DNA from: Ilumatobacteraceae bacterium | GTDB lineage: Bacteria; Actinomycetota; Acidimicrobiia; Acidimicrobiales; Ilumatobacteraceae | DNA: 64,000 bases | Assembly (NCBI GenBank): GCA_025463305.1 | Contig: JAOBWK010000069.1 | Coordinates: forward strand, 1-64,000 | Reading direction: 5' to 3' | Shown here: piece by piece, positions 34,294 to 42,820 of the stretch | Layout of the letters: every line of letters begins with the position of its first letter | Numbering within the stretch: the stretch's first letter is position 1 | Notes under the pieces: generated by a model | What the model saw: the letters and a program-made list of their open reading frames with translations, nothing else | What the model was told of the DNA's origin: nothing | Database searches by the model: none | Program-made: the position numbers and the translations under genes

Positions 34294-35025
34294 TCACGCC
34301 GCGTCGAGCAACCCGGCCTCGGTGACCACCTGGCGGGCCGCGTCGATGTCGGTGCCGAACGTGTCGGACATCCCCTTGTAGCCACCCCACGCGCTCAGCG
34401 AGTTGCCGTTCGCCGAGTAGAGCGCGAACGCCGCGTTCATGTTCGTCTGCCCGTCGAGCAGCTGGTCGTTGCTCGTCAGCCCGAACTGCTGCAGCCGAGC
34501 GGGCCCGAGGCCGCCGATCATGTTGATCTGCATCAACCCGTACGAGCGGTCTTGTGTCCCTGTGTTGCCGTTGAACGCGCCGGGCTTCCAGTTCGATTCG
34601 CGCTTGGCGATGGCCACCACGTTCACCAGGTCATCGCCACGGAAGCCGGCGTTGTACGCCAGTTCGGCGACCTGCTCACCGTCCAGCGTGCTGCCGCCAC
34701 CGTTGCCCGCGCCGAGGGAGGTCGCCGCACCCGATTCGCCGGAGCGGCTCGCCCGGCCGGGGACGCGGGTCGGAACGCTCTCGACCCGGTTGCCGGCGCC
34801 GTCCCCGAAGCCATCGGCCGTGGTGGCCGACGAGGTCGGTGGCGCGGCCTGCTGGAGCGCCTGCTGGTACGCCGCGCCGAACGGGTCGAATGCCGGCGTG
34901 TTGTCGTTGCCGATGCCGGCGGCCGAGGCGGCTCCTCGGGCCGAGCCGCCGCCCATCGCGGTGATCCGGTCGCGGATCTCGCGAATGCGTGAGTCGACAC
35001 CGGCGATGGCCTGGATCACGGGCAC
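34294..35025 (-). CDS. Lytic transglycosylase-like protein (SLT/lysozyme fold)
   Basis: A 243-residue protein. The N-terminal 110 residues are low-complexity Gly/Ala/Ser. The C-terminal SLT-like domain has the catalytic Glu in AIAKRESNWKPGA, the SYGLMQIN motif, and NMNAAFALYSANGNSLSAWGGY. It would cleave peptidoglycan glycan strands. No clear signal peptide is visible, which is odd for a wall enzyme; it could be exported by another route or released with a larger machine. The GTG at 35025 (MPVIQAIAGVDSRI) is 30 bases after the upstream hydrolase stop. Confidence 0.82.
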   Translation of the reverse strand: MPVIQAIAGVDSRIREIRDRITAMGGGSARGAASAAGIGNDNTPAFDPFGAAYQQALQQAAPPTSSATTADGFGDGAGNRVESVPTRVPGRASRSGESGAATSLGAGNGGGSTLDGEQVAELAYNAGFRGDDLVNVVAIAKRESNWKPGAFNGNTGTQDRSYGLMQINMIGGLGPARLQQFGLTSNDQLLDGQTNMNAAFALYSANGNSLSAWGGYKGMSDTFGTDIDAARQVVTEAGLLDAA

Positions 35026-35055
35026 GTGTCGACGGTGTCGTCGCCCGTGCCGCTG

Positions 35056-35757
35056 TCAAGCAACGGTGGCGTAGGCGGCCAGCGCGTCGGGGACGCTGCC
35101 CTCGGCGACACCCACCTCGTCGGCCACCGCGGCGAGCCACGGCGGCCGCAGCACGGAGCTGACCGTGAGTGGTGTGGCCAGGCCGGACCGCTCGACGGCC
35201 AGCCTCGCGTACACGGTGGCGTAGTCCGGCGGTCGCAGGTCGCGGGTGAGCTCGAGCAGCGCGTACGGATCGGGTGTCCTCGACCGGGCCGGGAGGTTGG
35301 TGAAGTACGTCGACGCCGGCTGCACGCCGCCGCCGGCCAGACCCGGACCGTCGGTGAGGATGGCGCCGCGCACCATCGCCGCTCGTGCGCCGGCGAGCAG
35401 CAGTGCGATGTACGCGCCGAGCCCGTGGCCGACGACGGTGGCCGTCCCGAGTGCCGACAGTGCGGTGTCGGCGTCGGCGAGGAGGATCTCGGCGGTGTAG
35501 CCACCGCCGCGTGGCACCGATGAACGGCCGTGCCCGGTGAAGTCGAGTGCCACGATCGGTCCCGGCCACGCCGCGCTCCAGGCCGGCGCGACGCGTGGCG
35601 AGCGATCGCCGAGCCCGTGCAGCAACAGGAGCGCGCGACCGTCGCCGTCGCGCAGGGTGTGCAGCGCCAAGCGGACCTTGCCGTGCACGAGCATGGTCGT
35701 CTCAGGCATGGTCGTCTCGGACATGGTCGTCGCACCGTCGACTGCGTCCGGGCTCAT
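35056..35757 (-). CDS. Alpha/beta hydrolase-fold protein lacking the nucleophile serine
   Basis: A 233-residue alpha/beta hydrolase-like protein: LLLLHGLGDRSPR (oxyanion loop), VALDFTGHGRSS, then the nucleophile elbow VVGHGLGAY, in which the usual GHSLG Ser is Gly. It is about 40 residues shorter than relatives and ends without the usual C-terminal catalytic His segment. It is therefore probably not a classical serine hydrolase; a binding or regulatory role is possible. ATG 35757 overlaps the stop of the upstream true hydrolase (ATGA), indicating coupled expression and perhaps a heterodimer. Confidence 0.8.
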   Translation of the reverse strand: MSPDAVDGATTMSETTMPETTMLVHGKVRLALHTLRDGDGRALLLLHGLGDRSPRVAPAWSAAWPGPIVALDFTGHGRSSVPRGGGYTAEILLADADTALSALGTATVVGHGLGAYIALLLAGARAAMVRGAILTDGPGLAGGGVQPASTYFTNLPARSRTPDPYALLELTRDLRPPDYATVYARLAVERSGLATPLTVSSVLRPPWLAAVADEVGVAEGSVPDALAAYATVA

Positions 35758-36680
35758 GACGTGGCCACGAAGTCGAGCACGGCGGCGGCCACGCGGTGGG
35801 GTTGCTCGATGTGCACGAAGTGGCCGGCGTCATCGAACACCTCGCAGCGGGCTCGCGCGGGCAGGAAGCGCTGGATGTCCTCGACGCGGGTGCCCCAGCC
35901 CATCGCCTCGGGCTGCGTGGCGAGGATGCCGAGGAACGGCATCGGCAGGCCGGGCATGCGCGAGACCGTCCACTCCGGGCGCCACGGCCCGAAGCCGCCG
36001 ATGCGCATCGCCGGATCGATCTTCCAGCGCCAGCCGTCGGCGTCGTGGCGGGCGCCGACGGTGACGAGGCGGCGCAGCCAGTCGTGCGACAGCCGCGGGT
36101 TCATCACGCCACGGCGCTTGGCGAGACCGTCGAGCGTGTCGGGCTTGCGTGAGGCGAGCGCCACCCGGCGCCGGTGGTCGAGCCAATCGGACACGTCGCT
36201 GCTCATCATCCGTGTGCGCTCGTGATCGGACACGTCGGGGCTCGCGGTGCGGTACGGGATGCCGTCGATGTTGACGAGGTGGCTGAACCGGTACGACTGC
36301 GCGTCGGCGAGCTGCAGCATCATCGCCCCGCCCTTGGAGTGGCCCACCACCGGCGCGGGCGCATCGGTGACGGCGTCCATCACGTACATCGCGTCGCGCA
36401 GATCGGCGTCCCAGGAGTACAGATCGACATGATCGCTGTCGCCGTGGCCACGCTGGTCCCAGCTCACCACCCGCCAGCCCGCAGCCGCGAGGACCGGCGC
36501 GAAGACGTCGAAGGTGCGCGCGAAGTCGAACCCGCCGTGGACGAGGAACAGCGGCGGCGCGTCTGCCTCGCCCCACTCGTGCACCGCGATCTCGAACGAG
36601 CCGGCGGTCAGCCGCCACTGCCGATCCGGTGCCACGGCCCCGGGAAACGGCACGACCTCGGTGCTGGCGGCGGGATCCAC
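35754..36680 (-). CDS. Alpha/beta hydrolase
   Basis: A 308-residue hydrolase with LFLVHGGFDFART (oxyanion), VVSWDQRGHGDSD, nucleophile Ser in VVGHSKGGAM, a cap domain around residues 150-240, and catalytic His in DDAGHFVHIEQP. It resembles lipase/esterase or epoxide-hydrolase-like enzymes; substrate unknown. TAGATT is 7 nt from GTG 36680 (leaderless). The upstream in-frame extension to 37346 runs antisense through the LysM gene and is rejected. It overlaps the start of the nucleophile-less paralogue downstream. Confidence 0.88.
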   Translation of the reverse strand: MDPAASTEVVPFPGAVAPDRQWRLTAGSFEIAVHEWGEADAPPLFLVHGGFDFARTFDVFAPVLAAAGWRVVSWDQRGHGDSDHVDLYSWDADLRDAMYVMDAVTDAPAPVVGHSKGGAMMLQLADAQSYRFSHLVNIDGIPYRTASPDVSDHERTRMMSSDVSDWLDHRRRVALASRKPDTLDGLAKRRGVMNPRLSHDWLRRLVTVGARHDADGWRWKIDPAMRIGGFGPWRPEWTVSRMPGLPMPFLGILATQPEAMGWGTRVEDIQRFLPARARCEVFDDAGHFVHIEQPHRVAAAVLDFVATS

Positions 36681-36710
36681 CGGATCGAATCTACGCGTAC
36701 GATGCTGGCG
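36681..36710. promoter_or_regulatory. Divergent leaderless promoters in 30 bp
   Basis: Minus -10 TAGATT occupies 36693-36688 and plus -10 TACGAT 36698-36703, separated by only four bases (CGCG). Start codons lie 7 nt from each box. RNA polymerase could not occupy both promoters at once. Confidence 0.7.
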
Positions 36711-37127
36711 ATGAGCGATCTCGGCCAGCCTGCCCCCAGTCGGTACCCGGTGCGGATGGGTGCGATGCTCGCCGCGGCGCTCATCGGCGCGCTCGTCGCG
36801 TGCGGCAGCACCAACAGCCACGCCAACGACACCCTGCCGCCGATCGCCACCACGACCACCACCACGACGCTGCCGCCGACCACCACAACGATCCCCGACA
36901 AGTACGTGATCAAGAAGGGCGATTCGCTGTCCGGCATCGCCAAGATGTTCGGCGTCACCACCCAGGAGCTGGCGGCCTACAACGGCATCACCAACCCTGA
37001 GCACATCGAGAGCGGCCAGACGATCAAGATCCCCCAGCCCGACCAGACCGCCACCACGATCGCGGTCACCACGGTGCCGGGCACCGGCGGCGCGCCGAGC
37101 AGCACTGCCCCCATCAGCGCACCCTGA
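36711..37127 (+). CDS. LysM-domain lipoprotein
   Basis: A 138-residue lipoprotein: signal peptide with lipobox LVAC near residue 31, a Thr-rich linker (TTTTTTTLPPTTTTIP), one LysM domain (YVIKKGDSLSGIAKMFGVTTQELAAYNGI...IESGQTIKIP), and a Thr/Pro tail. LysM binds peptidoglycan N-acetylglucosamine, so it should tether the membrane to the wall. The ATG 36711 is leaderless behind TACGAT. Confidence 0.88.
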   Translation: MSDLGQPAPSRYPVRMGAMLAAALIGALVACGSTNSHANDTLPPIATTTTTTTLPPTTTTIPDKYVIKKGDSLSGIAKMFGVTTQELAAYNGITNPEHIESGQTIKIPQPDQTATTIAVTTVPGTGGAPSSTAPISAP

Positions 37128-37144
37128 GCCCGTAGACTTTTCGG

Positions 37145-37855
37145 ATGAGCTCGTTCTGGCCCACGCAGGAGCACTGGTCGGTGAAGATCCCGCTCGACAC
37201 GCCGCACTCGCGCCTCGCCGCGCTGGCCGAGCACGGTTGGGTCCAGCTCGCCGACGCCGAGGTCGAGGTGCCCGCCGCCGAGTGGGAGTCGCTCGAGTAC
37301 ATGGACTGGAAGAGCGGTGGCGACACGAACTTCGCACCGCTCGCATCGGCCGACGGCGAGCTCGACTGCCGTGGCTTCTGGGACAAGGGCAAGACCGACA
37401 AGGACGCGCTCTGGACCTCGAACGCCGAGATCGCGCCGACGCTGCGCGGGTACGTCGACGAGATCGGCGCCAACTTCGGCCGTGTGAGGGTCATCAAGCT
37501 CGAGCCGCAGGATCACGACACCGCGTTCCGCAGCATCCACCGCGACGACAACAACCGGTTCAACCCCGAGGACGAGGGCTGGGTCGTGCGCACCTGGCTC
37601 GAGCTCACCGACAACCCCGACAGCTACATGTTGTTGATGGACAACGCGGCCGACGGCCTGCCCGATCCATCCACCGAGGTGCGCGTCCCGCTGCACCGCG
37701 GGGCGCGGTTCCTGGTCGACTCGCAGCGGCTGTGGCACGTGGTCGTGCACAACGGAACCGCGCCGCGCTACTCGCTGATCACCAGCTTCGAGACCGGTCC
37801 CGAGCTCGAGACGTGGGTCGAGCGCTCGATGCCGGTCGCAGTCCCGAGCAACTAG
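37145..37855 (+). CDS. Cupin/2-oxoglutarate dioxygenase-like protein (aspartyl/asparaginyl hydroxylase fold)
   Basis: A 236-residue protein with a double-stranded beta-helix pattern: HxD in SIHRDDN and the distal His/Arg in LWHVVVHNGTAPRYSLI, the metal and 2-oxoglutarate ligands expected of an Fe(II) oxygenase. The middle (FNPEDEGWVVRTWLEL) is typical of aspartyl/asparaginyl beta-hydroxylase-like proteins. The substrate is unknown. TAGACT is 6 nt from ATG 37145. Its TAG stop overlaps the stop of convergent meaA in the shared palindrome CTAG (37852-37855). Confidence 0.7.
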   Translation: MSSFWPTQEHWSVKIPLDTPHSRLAALAEHGWVQLADAEVEVPAAEWESLEYMDWKSGGDTNFAPLASADGELDCRGFWDKGKTDKDALWTSNAEIAPTLRGYVDEIGANFGRVRVIKLEPQDHDTAFRSIHRDDNNRFNPEDEGWVVRTWLELTDNPDSYMLLMDNAADGLPDPSTEVRVPLHRGARFLVDSQRLWHVVVHNGTAPRYSLITSFETGPELETWVERSMPVAVPSN

Positions 37856-39852
37856 GAACGGTTCGCGACGGCGACGTCGATGATGTCGCGCATGATCTTG
37901 GCCAGCTCGTAGTCCTTGGGTGTGTAGACGCGGGCGATGCCCATCGCGATCAACCGCTCGCGGTCCTGCTCGGGGATGATCCCACCGAGCACGATCGGGA
38001 TGTCGACGCCGAGGTCGGCCAACGCCTTCTGCACATCGGGCACGAGCGCGAGGTGCGAGCCGCTCAGGATCGAGAGGCCGATGACGTCGGGATCCTCGTC
38101 GCGGGCCGATGCGGCGATCTGCTCCGGCGTGAGCCGGATGCCGCTGTAGATCACTTCCATGCCGGCATCGCGTGCGGCGACGGCGATCTGCTCGGCGCCG
38201 TTCGAGTGCCCGTCGAGCCCCGGCTTGGCGACGAGGAACTTCGGTGGTCCGCCGGGGATCGACTTCGCGTACTCGGCGACGGCGGCGAGATCGTGCGACC
38301 GCCCGCCGCTGGCCGCGCCGACACCGGTGGGGCCGCGGTACTCGCCGAAGATCGAGCGCAGCTCGTTGGCCCACTCGCCGGTGGTGCCGCCGGCCTTGGC
38401 CAGCTCGATCGAGGGGATCATGATGTTCTCGTCCGACTCCGCTGCGGCGCGCAGTGCGAACAGCGCGAGGGCGACGGCGTCGTTGTTGCGGCCGGCGCGC
38501 CACCGCACGACATCGTCGATGGTCTCCTGCTCCACCGCCGGATCGACGATGAGGATGTTGCCCTCGCCGTCGAGCGGGCTGTCGGTGTGCTCGGTGAACT
38601 TGTTGACGCCGACGACGGTCTGCTCGCCGGATTCGATCCGGCGGGTGCGCTCGGACATCGACTGCACGAGGCGGCCCTTGAGGTAGTCGACGGCCTCGAA
38701 CGCGCCGCCCATCTCGAGGACCTCGCTCAGCTCCGTCCACGCCGCGTCGCGCAGCTCGGCGGTCTTGGCCTCGATCACCGCGGACCCGTCGAAGATGTCG
38801 TCGTACTCGAGCAGGTCGGTCTCGAACGCGAGCACCTGTTGCATACGCAGGCTCCACTGCTGGTCCCACGGGCGGGGCAGGCCGAGTGCTTCGTTCCAGG
38901 CCGGCAGCTGCACGCTGCGCGCCCTGGCCCGCTTCGACATGGTGACCGCGAGCATCTCCAGGACGATGCGCTGCACGTTGTTCTCCGGCTGGGCCTCGGT
39001 GAGCCCGAGCGAGTTGACCTGCACGCCGTAGCGGAAGCGCCGGGCCTTGGCGTCGGTGACGCCGTAGCGGTCGAGGCCGATGCGGTCCCACAGATCGGTG
39101 AACGCGCGGAGCTTGCAGATCTCCTCGATGAAGCGGATGCCTGCGTTGACGAAGAACGAGATCGAGCCGAACACCTGGGCGAACTCGTCCGGCTCCACCT
39201 GGCCGCTGTCGCGCACCGCATCGAGCACGCCGATGGCCGTGGCGAGCGCGTAGGCCAGCTCCTGCACCGGCGTCGCGCCGGCCTCCTGGAGGTGGTAGGA
39301 GCAGACGTTCATCGGGTTCCACTTCGGCGCGTGCTTGGCGCACCACGCGACCATGTCGACGATCAGCCGCCTCGACGCCTCGGGCGGGAAGATGTACGTG
39401 CCGCGGCTGAGGTACTCCTTGACGATGTCGTTCTGGGTCGTGCCGCGCAGCGCCGCCGACGGCACACCCTCCTCCTCGGCGTTGGCGACGTACAGCGCCA
39501 GCAACCAGGCCGCCGGGGCGTTGATGGTCATCGACGTGTTCATCTGCGCCGGTGGGATCTGATCGAGCAGCGTGCGCATGTGACCGAGGTGGGCGACGGG
39601 CACGCCGACCTTGCCGACCTCGCCGCGAGCCTTCGGATCGTCGGGGTCGTAGCCGGTCTGAGTCGGCAGATCGAACGCGATCGACAGCCCGGTCTGGCCC
39701 TTGGCGAGGTTGTTGCGGTAGAGCTCGTTCGAGGCCGTGGCGGTGGAGTGGCCGGAGTACGTGCGCATCAGCCACGGCGCGTCGCGTTTGACCGTGGGTG
39801 CATCCGAGCCGGTGCTACCGGGAGGCGGGTTGCTCGTGCTGCCGTCGCTCAT
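37852..39852 (-). CDS. meaA: Ethylmalonyl-CoA mutase / MeaA, B12-dependent
   Basis: A 666-residue single-chain acyl-CoA mutase. The N-terminal TIM barrel begins LMRTYSGHSTA and continues AFDLPTQTGYDPDDP and MNTSMTINAPAAW, characteristic of MeaA/Ecm rather than methylmalonyl-CoA mutase. The C-terminal B12-binding domain (from about residue 525) has the AKPGLDGHSNG cobalamin-ligand motif (DxHxxG), SGIRLTPEQ and VLGGIIPEQD. It converts ethylmalonyl-CoA to methylsuccinyl-CoA in acetyl-CoA assimilation. ATG 39852 is 6 nt from AACACT; a TTACCCG palindrome overlaps this promoter. The longer in-frame extension to 40392 lies antisense in the next gene and is rejected. Confidence 0.93.
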   Translation of the reverse strand: MSDGSTSNPPPGSTGSDAPTVKRDAPWLMRTYSGHSTATASNELYRNNLAKGQTGLSIAFDLPTQTGYDPDDPKARGEVGKVGVPVAHLGHMRTLLDQIPPAQMNTSMTINAPAAWLLALYVANAEEEGVPSAALRGTTQNDIVKEYLSRGTYIFPPEASRRLIVDMVAWCAKHAPKWNPMNVCSYHLQEAGATPVQELAYALATAIGVLDAVRDSGQVEPDEFAQVFGSISFFVNAGIRFIEEICKLRAFTDLWDRIGLDRYGVTDAKARRFRYGVQVNSLGLTEAQPENNVQRIVLEMLAVTMSKRARARSVQLPAWNEALGLPRPWDQQWSLRMQQVLAFETDLLEYDDIFDGSAVIEAKTAELRDAAWTELSEVLEMGGAFEAVDYLKGRLVQSMSERTRRIESGEQTVVGVNKFTEHTDSPLDGEGNILIVDPAVEQETIDDVVRWRAGRNNDAVALALFALRAAAESDENIMIPSIELAKAGGTTGEWANELRSIFGEYRGPTGVGAASGGRSHDLAAVAEYAKSIPGGPPKFLVAKPGLDGHSNGAEQIAVAARDAGMEVIYSGIRLTPEQIAASARDEDPDVIGLSILSGSHLALVPDVQKALADLGVDIPIVLGGIIPEQDRERLIAMGIARVYTPKDYELAKIMRDIIDVAVANRS

Positions 39853-39862
39853 CCCGCCAGTG

Positions 39863-39876
39863 TTACCCGTCGGTAG
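39863..39876. promoter_or_regulatory. Operator-like palindrome at the meaA promoter
   Basis: TTACCCGTCGGTAG matches TTACCCGCCGGTAA before the 3-hydroxybutyryl-CoA dehydrogenase gene at 12 of 14 positions. It overlaps the meaA -10 box (39864-39859) by two bases and the stop codon of the metalloprotease gene. The dyad form fits a TetR-family operator. Confidence 0.5.
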
Positions 39877-41080
39877 GGTGCACTTCCACCTGCGCCGTCC
39901 CGCCGTTGGCGGCCGGCACGTCGCGAGCCGTGATGACCCATCCGTCGACGGTCCACGAGGCGCCCGGATCGCGCAGCAGATCGGTGTGCGGTGCTGCGCT
40001 GCCCTCGGCCGTCTGCTCGCGGTCGATGCCCGTGCACGGCAAATCGATCGACGTCGCGGTCGCTGCGGTCGAAGCGGTGATCGGGATGTACGCGGCGGTG
40101 CACCCCGACGGCGATTCGTCGATGCGGTGCACGGCGATGCCCGACATCGGCAGGAAGTCGTCGAGCCCGTCGTCGGTGAGGTACTCGACGGTGAGGAACG
40201 AGTGATCGTCGACCGGCAGCACGAGCAGGCGGGTGCCGGATGCGCCGGCGGAGGGCGAGAGACGCTGCGTCCCTCCGTTCGCAGCGGCCACGACGACGGC
40301 GGAAGGAGGCAACCAACCGAGCTCGAGCCGATCGATCGCGATCGTGCCCTGGGCGCTGCGTCGACCCGGCTGGACGTCACGCGGTGCAGCACTGTTGCTC
40401 ATCACGTCGAGCGCGCTGTCGTACTGCCCGCCGCCATCGCCGCTGTGGGGCAGGTCGAGCGTGTGGCCGATCTCGTGCTCGATCAGATCGAGCAGCGGAG
40501 CCGTGTTGCCGTCGGGGTAGAAGTCGGACGCGCCGACGTACGCGGCCCGCCGGGTCGCGGCAGCGGGGCACGACGTCGTGGCGCAGGCTGACCCGGGACG
40601 CCCCCATCCGCCGGGTTCGGTCTCGAGGTGCTCGGCGTCGGCGACGACGAACACGGTCGTCGTCGTGGGAGCGCTCGCATCGAGCGCGGCGTCGACGCAC
40701 TGGTCGTGGGTCTCGGATGCCGTCATCGTCAGGGTCGTGCCGCCGGTGAAGTGCGGGCTGTAGTGACCGTTGGACAACGTCTCGAAGTACGGGCGCACCC
40801 CCGCGTCGAGCTCGGTGGCGATCTGCACGGGGTCGAGGTGCAGACGCAGCGGCAGCCGTCCGTAGATCGGGTCGGTCGTGTCGGCGGGCACGGCGCACAC
40901 GAACACCTCGATGGTGTCGGTCGCTGGTGCGTCGGGATGCTCGATGATCTGCTGCAGCGGGATCGGGATGGTGGTTCGCGTGCTGGATCCGCACGCCACC
41001 GCCACGGCGCTGAGCAGGCACGACGCGGCGATCGAGCCCGCCCGCGAAGATTTCCGAGATTTCTTGGAGAAATCGCTCAA
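39863..41080 (-). CDS. Secreted zinc metalloprotease lipoprotein (metzincin-like)
   Basis: A 405-residue lipoprotein: basic N terminus, hydrophobic segment and lipobox AVAC. The zinc site is LIEHEIGHTLDLPHSG (HExxHxxxxxH, metzincin type), followed by a Met-turn candidate LDVMSN. Eight or more cysteines suggest disulfides outside the cell. The C-terminal half has beta-rich segments without catalytic motifs. The TTG start (41080-41078) overlaps the aat stop as TTGA; no other start fits the signal peptide. Substrate unknown. Confidence 0.85.
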   Translation of the reverse strand: MSDFSKKSRKSSRAGSIAASCLLSAVAVACGSSTRTTIPIPLQQIIEHPDAPATDTIEVFVCAVPADTTDPIYGRLPLRLHLDPVQIATELDAGVRPYFETLSNGHYSPHFTGGTTLTMTASETHDQCVDAALDASAPTTTTVFVVADAEHLETEPGGWGRPGSACATTSCPAAATRRAAYVGASDFYPDGNTAPLLDLIEHEIGHTLDLPHSGDGGGQYDSALDVMSNSAAPRDVQPGRRSAQGTIAIDRLELGWLPPSAVVVAAANGGTQRLSPSAGASGTRLLVLPVDDHSFLTVEYLTDDGLDDFLPMSGIAVHRIDESPSGCTAAYIPITASTAATATSIDLPCTGIDREQTAEGSAAPHTDLLRDPGASWTVDGWVITARDVPAANGGTAQVEVHPTDG

Positions 41081-41784
41081 GTTCCGGATCGGTCCTGCCG
41101 ATAAGCCTGCAGATCACCGGTTGCAGGGTTGCCGACCGCATCGGCCAGGCGGGTGAGGTAGTCGTTGCGGGGCACGTCGACGGCGCCGAGCGAGATCAGG
41201 TGCGGGGTGGTCCACTGCACGTCGAGCAGTCGGATGCCGGCGGCGTTCAGCGCGTCGACGAGGGCGACCAGCGCCACCTTCGATGCATCGCGAGCCACGG
41301 AGAACATGCTCTCACCGGCGAACAGCCCGGCGATCCGCACGCCGTAGAGCCCGCCGACGAGCTGGCCGGTGGCATCGAACGTCTCCACGCTGTGCGCCCA
41401 GCCGAGCTGGTGCAACCGCTCGTAGGCGTTGATGAACGGCTTGTTGATCCAGCCGTTCGGCCGACGCGGATCGCCGCATCGGGTCATCACTTCGCGGAAG
41501 CAGGTGTCGACGCGCACCGTGTACTTCTTGCAGCTCTGGCGCAGCGACGACGAGACCCGCAGACCGTCGAGCGGCAGGACGCCACGCGGGTTGGGCGACC
41601 ACCAGCCGATGTCGCGCCGGCCCATCGGCATCGGGAACAGACCGGATCGATAGGCGGCGAGCAAGGTGCCGGGTTCGAGATCGGCACCGACCGCGACGAG
41701 GCCCTGCGCGTCGGCGATGTGCGGCGGCGGCAGACGCCAGCGCGTCGGCGGTGGCTCGACGGGCACGGCGGTGAACGGGCTCAC
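41077..41784 (-). CDS. aat: Leucyl/phenylalanyl-tRNA-protein transferase
   Basis: A 235-residue GNAT-like enzyme that adds Leu or Phe from tRNA to proteins with N-terminal Arg or Lys, marking them for ClpAP/S degradation. Family motifs: GLFPMPMGRRDIGWWSPNPRG, FREVMTRC, GGLYGVRIAGLFAGESMFS and LLDVQWTTPHLISLGA. GTG 41784 follows CATGCT by 6 nt (leaderless). The upstream extension to 42021 is antisense and rejected. It is coupled to the metalloprotease lipoprotein gene. Confidence 0.95.
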   Translation of the reverse strand: MSPFTAVPVEPPPTRWRLPPPHIADAQGLVAVGADLEPGTLLAAYRSGLFPMPMGRRDIGWWSPNPRGVLPLDGLRVSSSLRQSCKKYTVRVDTCFREVMTRCGDPRRPNGWINKPFINAYERLHQLGWAHSVETFDATGQLVGGLYGVRIAGLFAGESMFSVARDASKVALVALVDALNAAGIRLLDVQWTTPHLISLGAVDVPRNDYLTRLADAVGNPATGDLQAYRQDRSGT

Positions 41785-41828
41785 CTGCCCAGCATGCCGC
41801 GAACCCGGGGGTTCGGCGAAGCAGCGCG

Positions 41829-42686
41829 TCAGCGCGCGTAGTCGAAGAAGCCCTGGCCGCTCTTGCGTCCGAGGCGTCCGGCGGCCACCATCCGGCGCAG
41901 CGTCGGCACCGCTGAGTAGTTGGCGTCGTGGAACTCCGCGTAGAGCGCGTCGAGGATGGCCAGCGAGGTGTCGAGGCCGACGAGGTCGAGCAGCGCGAAC
42001 GGACCCATCGGGAAGTTGCAACCGCCCTTCATCGCGGTGTCGATGTCGGCCACGCTGGCGACGCCCTGCTCGGACATCCGCACGGCGTTGTTGAGGTACG
42101 GGAACAGCAGTGCGTTGACGATGAACCCGGCCTGGTCCTTGACCTCGACGGCGTCCTTGCCACAGGCGGCCGCGAAGGCGAGGGCGGCGGCGATGGTGTC
42201 GTCGCTGGCCGTCAGCGGACGGACGATCTCGACCAGCTTCATCGCCGGCGCGGGGTTGAAGAAGTGGACGCCGCAGACCTGATCCGGTCGCTGGGTGGCC
42301 ATCGCCAGCTCGACGACGGGCAGGGTGCTCGTGTTGGTGGCCAGGATCGCGCTGGGCTTGATGACCTGGTCGAGCTCGGTGAACAGGGCCTTCTTGACGG
42401 CGAGGTCCTCGACCACGCTCTCGATGATCAGATCGCAGCTGACGAGGTCGCCGAGGTGATCGGTGGCGCTGACCCGGCCGAGGATCGCGTCGCGCTCGTC
42501 GGCGTCGAGCTTGCCGCGCTCGACCTGCTTGGCCAGACCCTTGGCGACCGAGGCCACCATCGCGTCGGCGGTGGCCCGCGAGCGCGAGCGGACGATGGCC
42601 GTGAACCCGGCGCGTGCGGCCACCTCGGCGAGGCCCGATCCCATGATCCCCGAGCCGAGGATGCCGACTGTCTTGATCTCCGTCAT
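41829..42686 (-). CDS. 3-hydroxybutyryl-CoA dehydrogenase
   Basis: A 285-residue NAD(P)-dependent 3-hydroxyacyl-CoA dehydrogenase. The N-terminal Rossmann fold has VGILGSGIMGSGLAE; ATNTSTLPV and GVHFFNPAPAMKLVEIV (catalytic His) follow, then the dimerisation domain with NALLFPYLNNA and KGGCNFPMGPFALLDLVGLD. It connects acetoacetyl-CoA and crotonyl-CoA, upstream of ethylmalonyl-CoA. TAGCCT is 8 nt from ATG 42686, and a TTACCCGCCGGTAA palindrome lies directly behind it. Confidence 0.93.
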   Translation of the reverse strand: MTEIKTVGILGSGIMGSGLAEVAARAGFTAIVRSRSRATADAMVASVAKGLAKQVERGKLDADERDAILGRVSATDHLGDLVSCDLIIESVVEDLAVKKALFTELDQVIKPSAILATNTSTLPVVELAMATQRPDQVCGVHFFNPAPAMKLVEIVRPLTASDDTIAAALAFAAACGKDAVEVKDQAGFIVNALLFPYLNNAVRMSEQGVASVADIDTAMKGGCNFPMGPFALLDLVGLDTSLAILDALYAEFHDANYSAVPTLRRMVAAGRLGRKSGQGFFDYAR

Positions 42687-42702
42687 GGCGACGCAGGCTA
42701 CA

Positions 42703-42716
42703 TTACCCGCCGGTAA
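42703..42716. promoter_or_regulatory. Operator-like palindrome at the 3-hydroxybutyryl-CoA dehydrogenase promoter
   Basis: TTACCCGCCGGTAA has TTACC/GGTAA arms around CGCC and lies two bases upstream of the -10 box (42700-42695), in the -35 to -10 spacer, an ideal repressor position. A close copy is found at the meaA promoter. Confidence 0.55.
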
Positions 42717-42820
42717 CAACGTCAAGCCCCAGCCCACGGGCAGCGAGCACGGGTGTGCTGTTCGCCGGGCGTTCGCCACCCGATCATCTCCCGTTCACCC
42801 GCTCCCGGTACGGTTTGGCG

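Noticed and set aside
37237..39876. An 879-codon plus-strand open frame
   Set aside because: It is antisense to meaA and out of frame in the dioxygenase-like gene; the composition is Arg/Gly/His-biased and no domain is visible.
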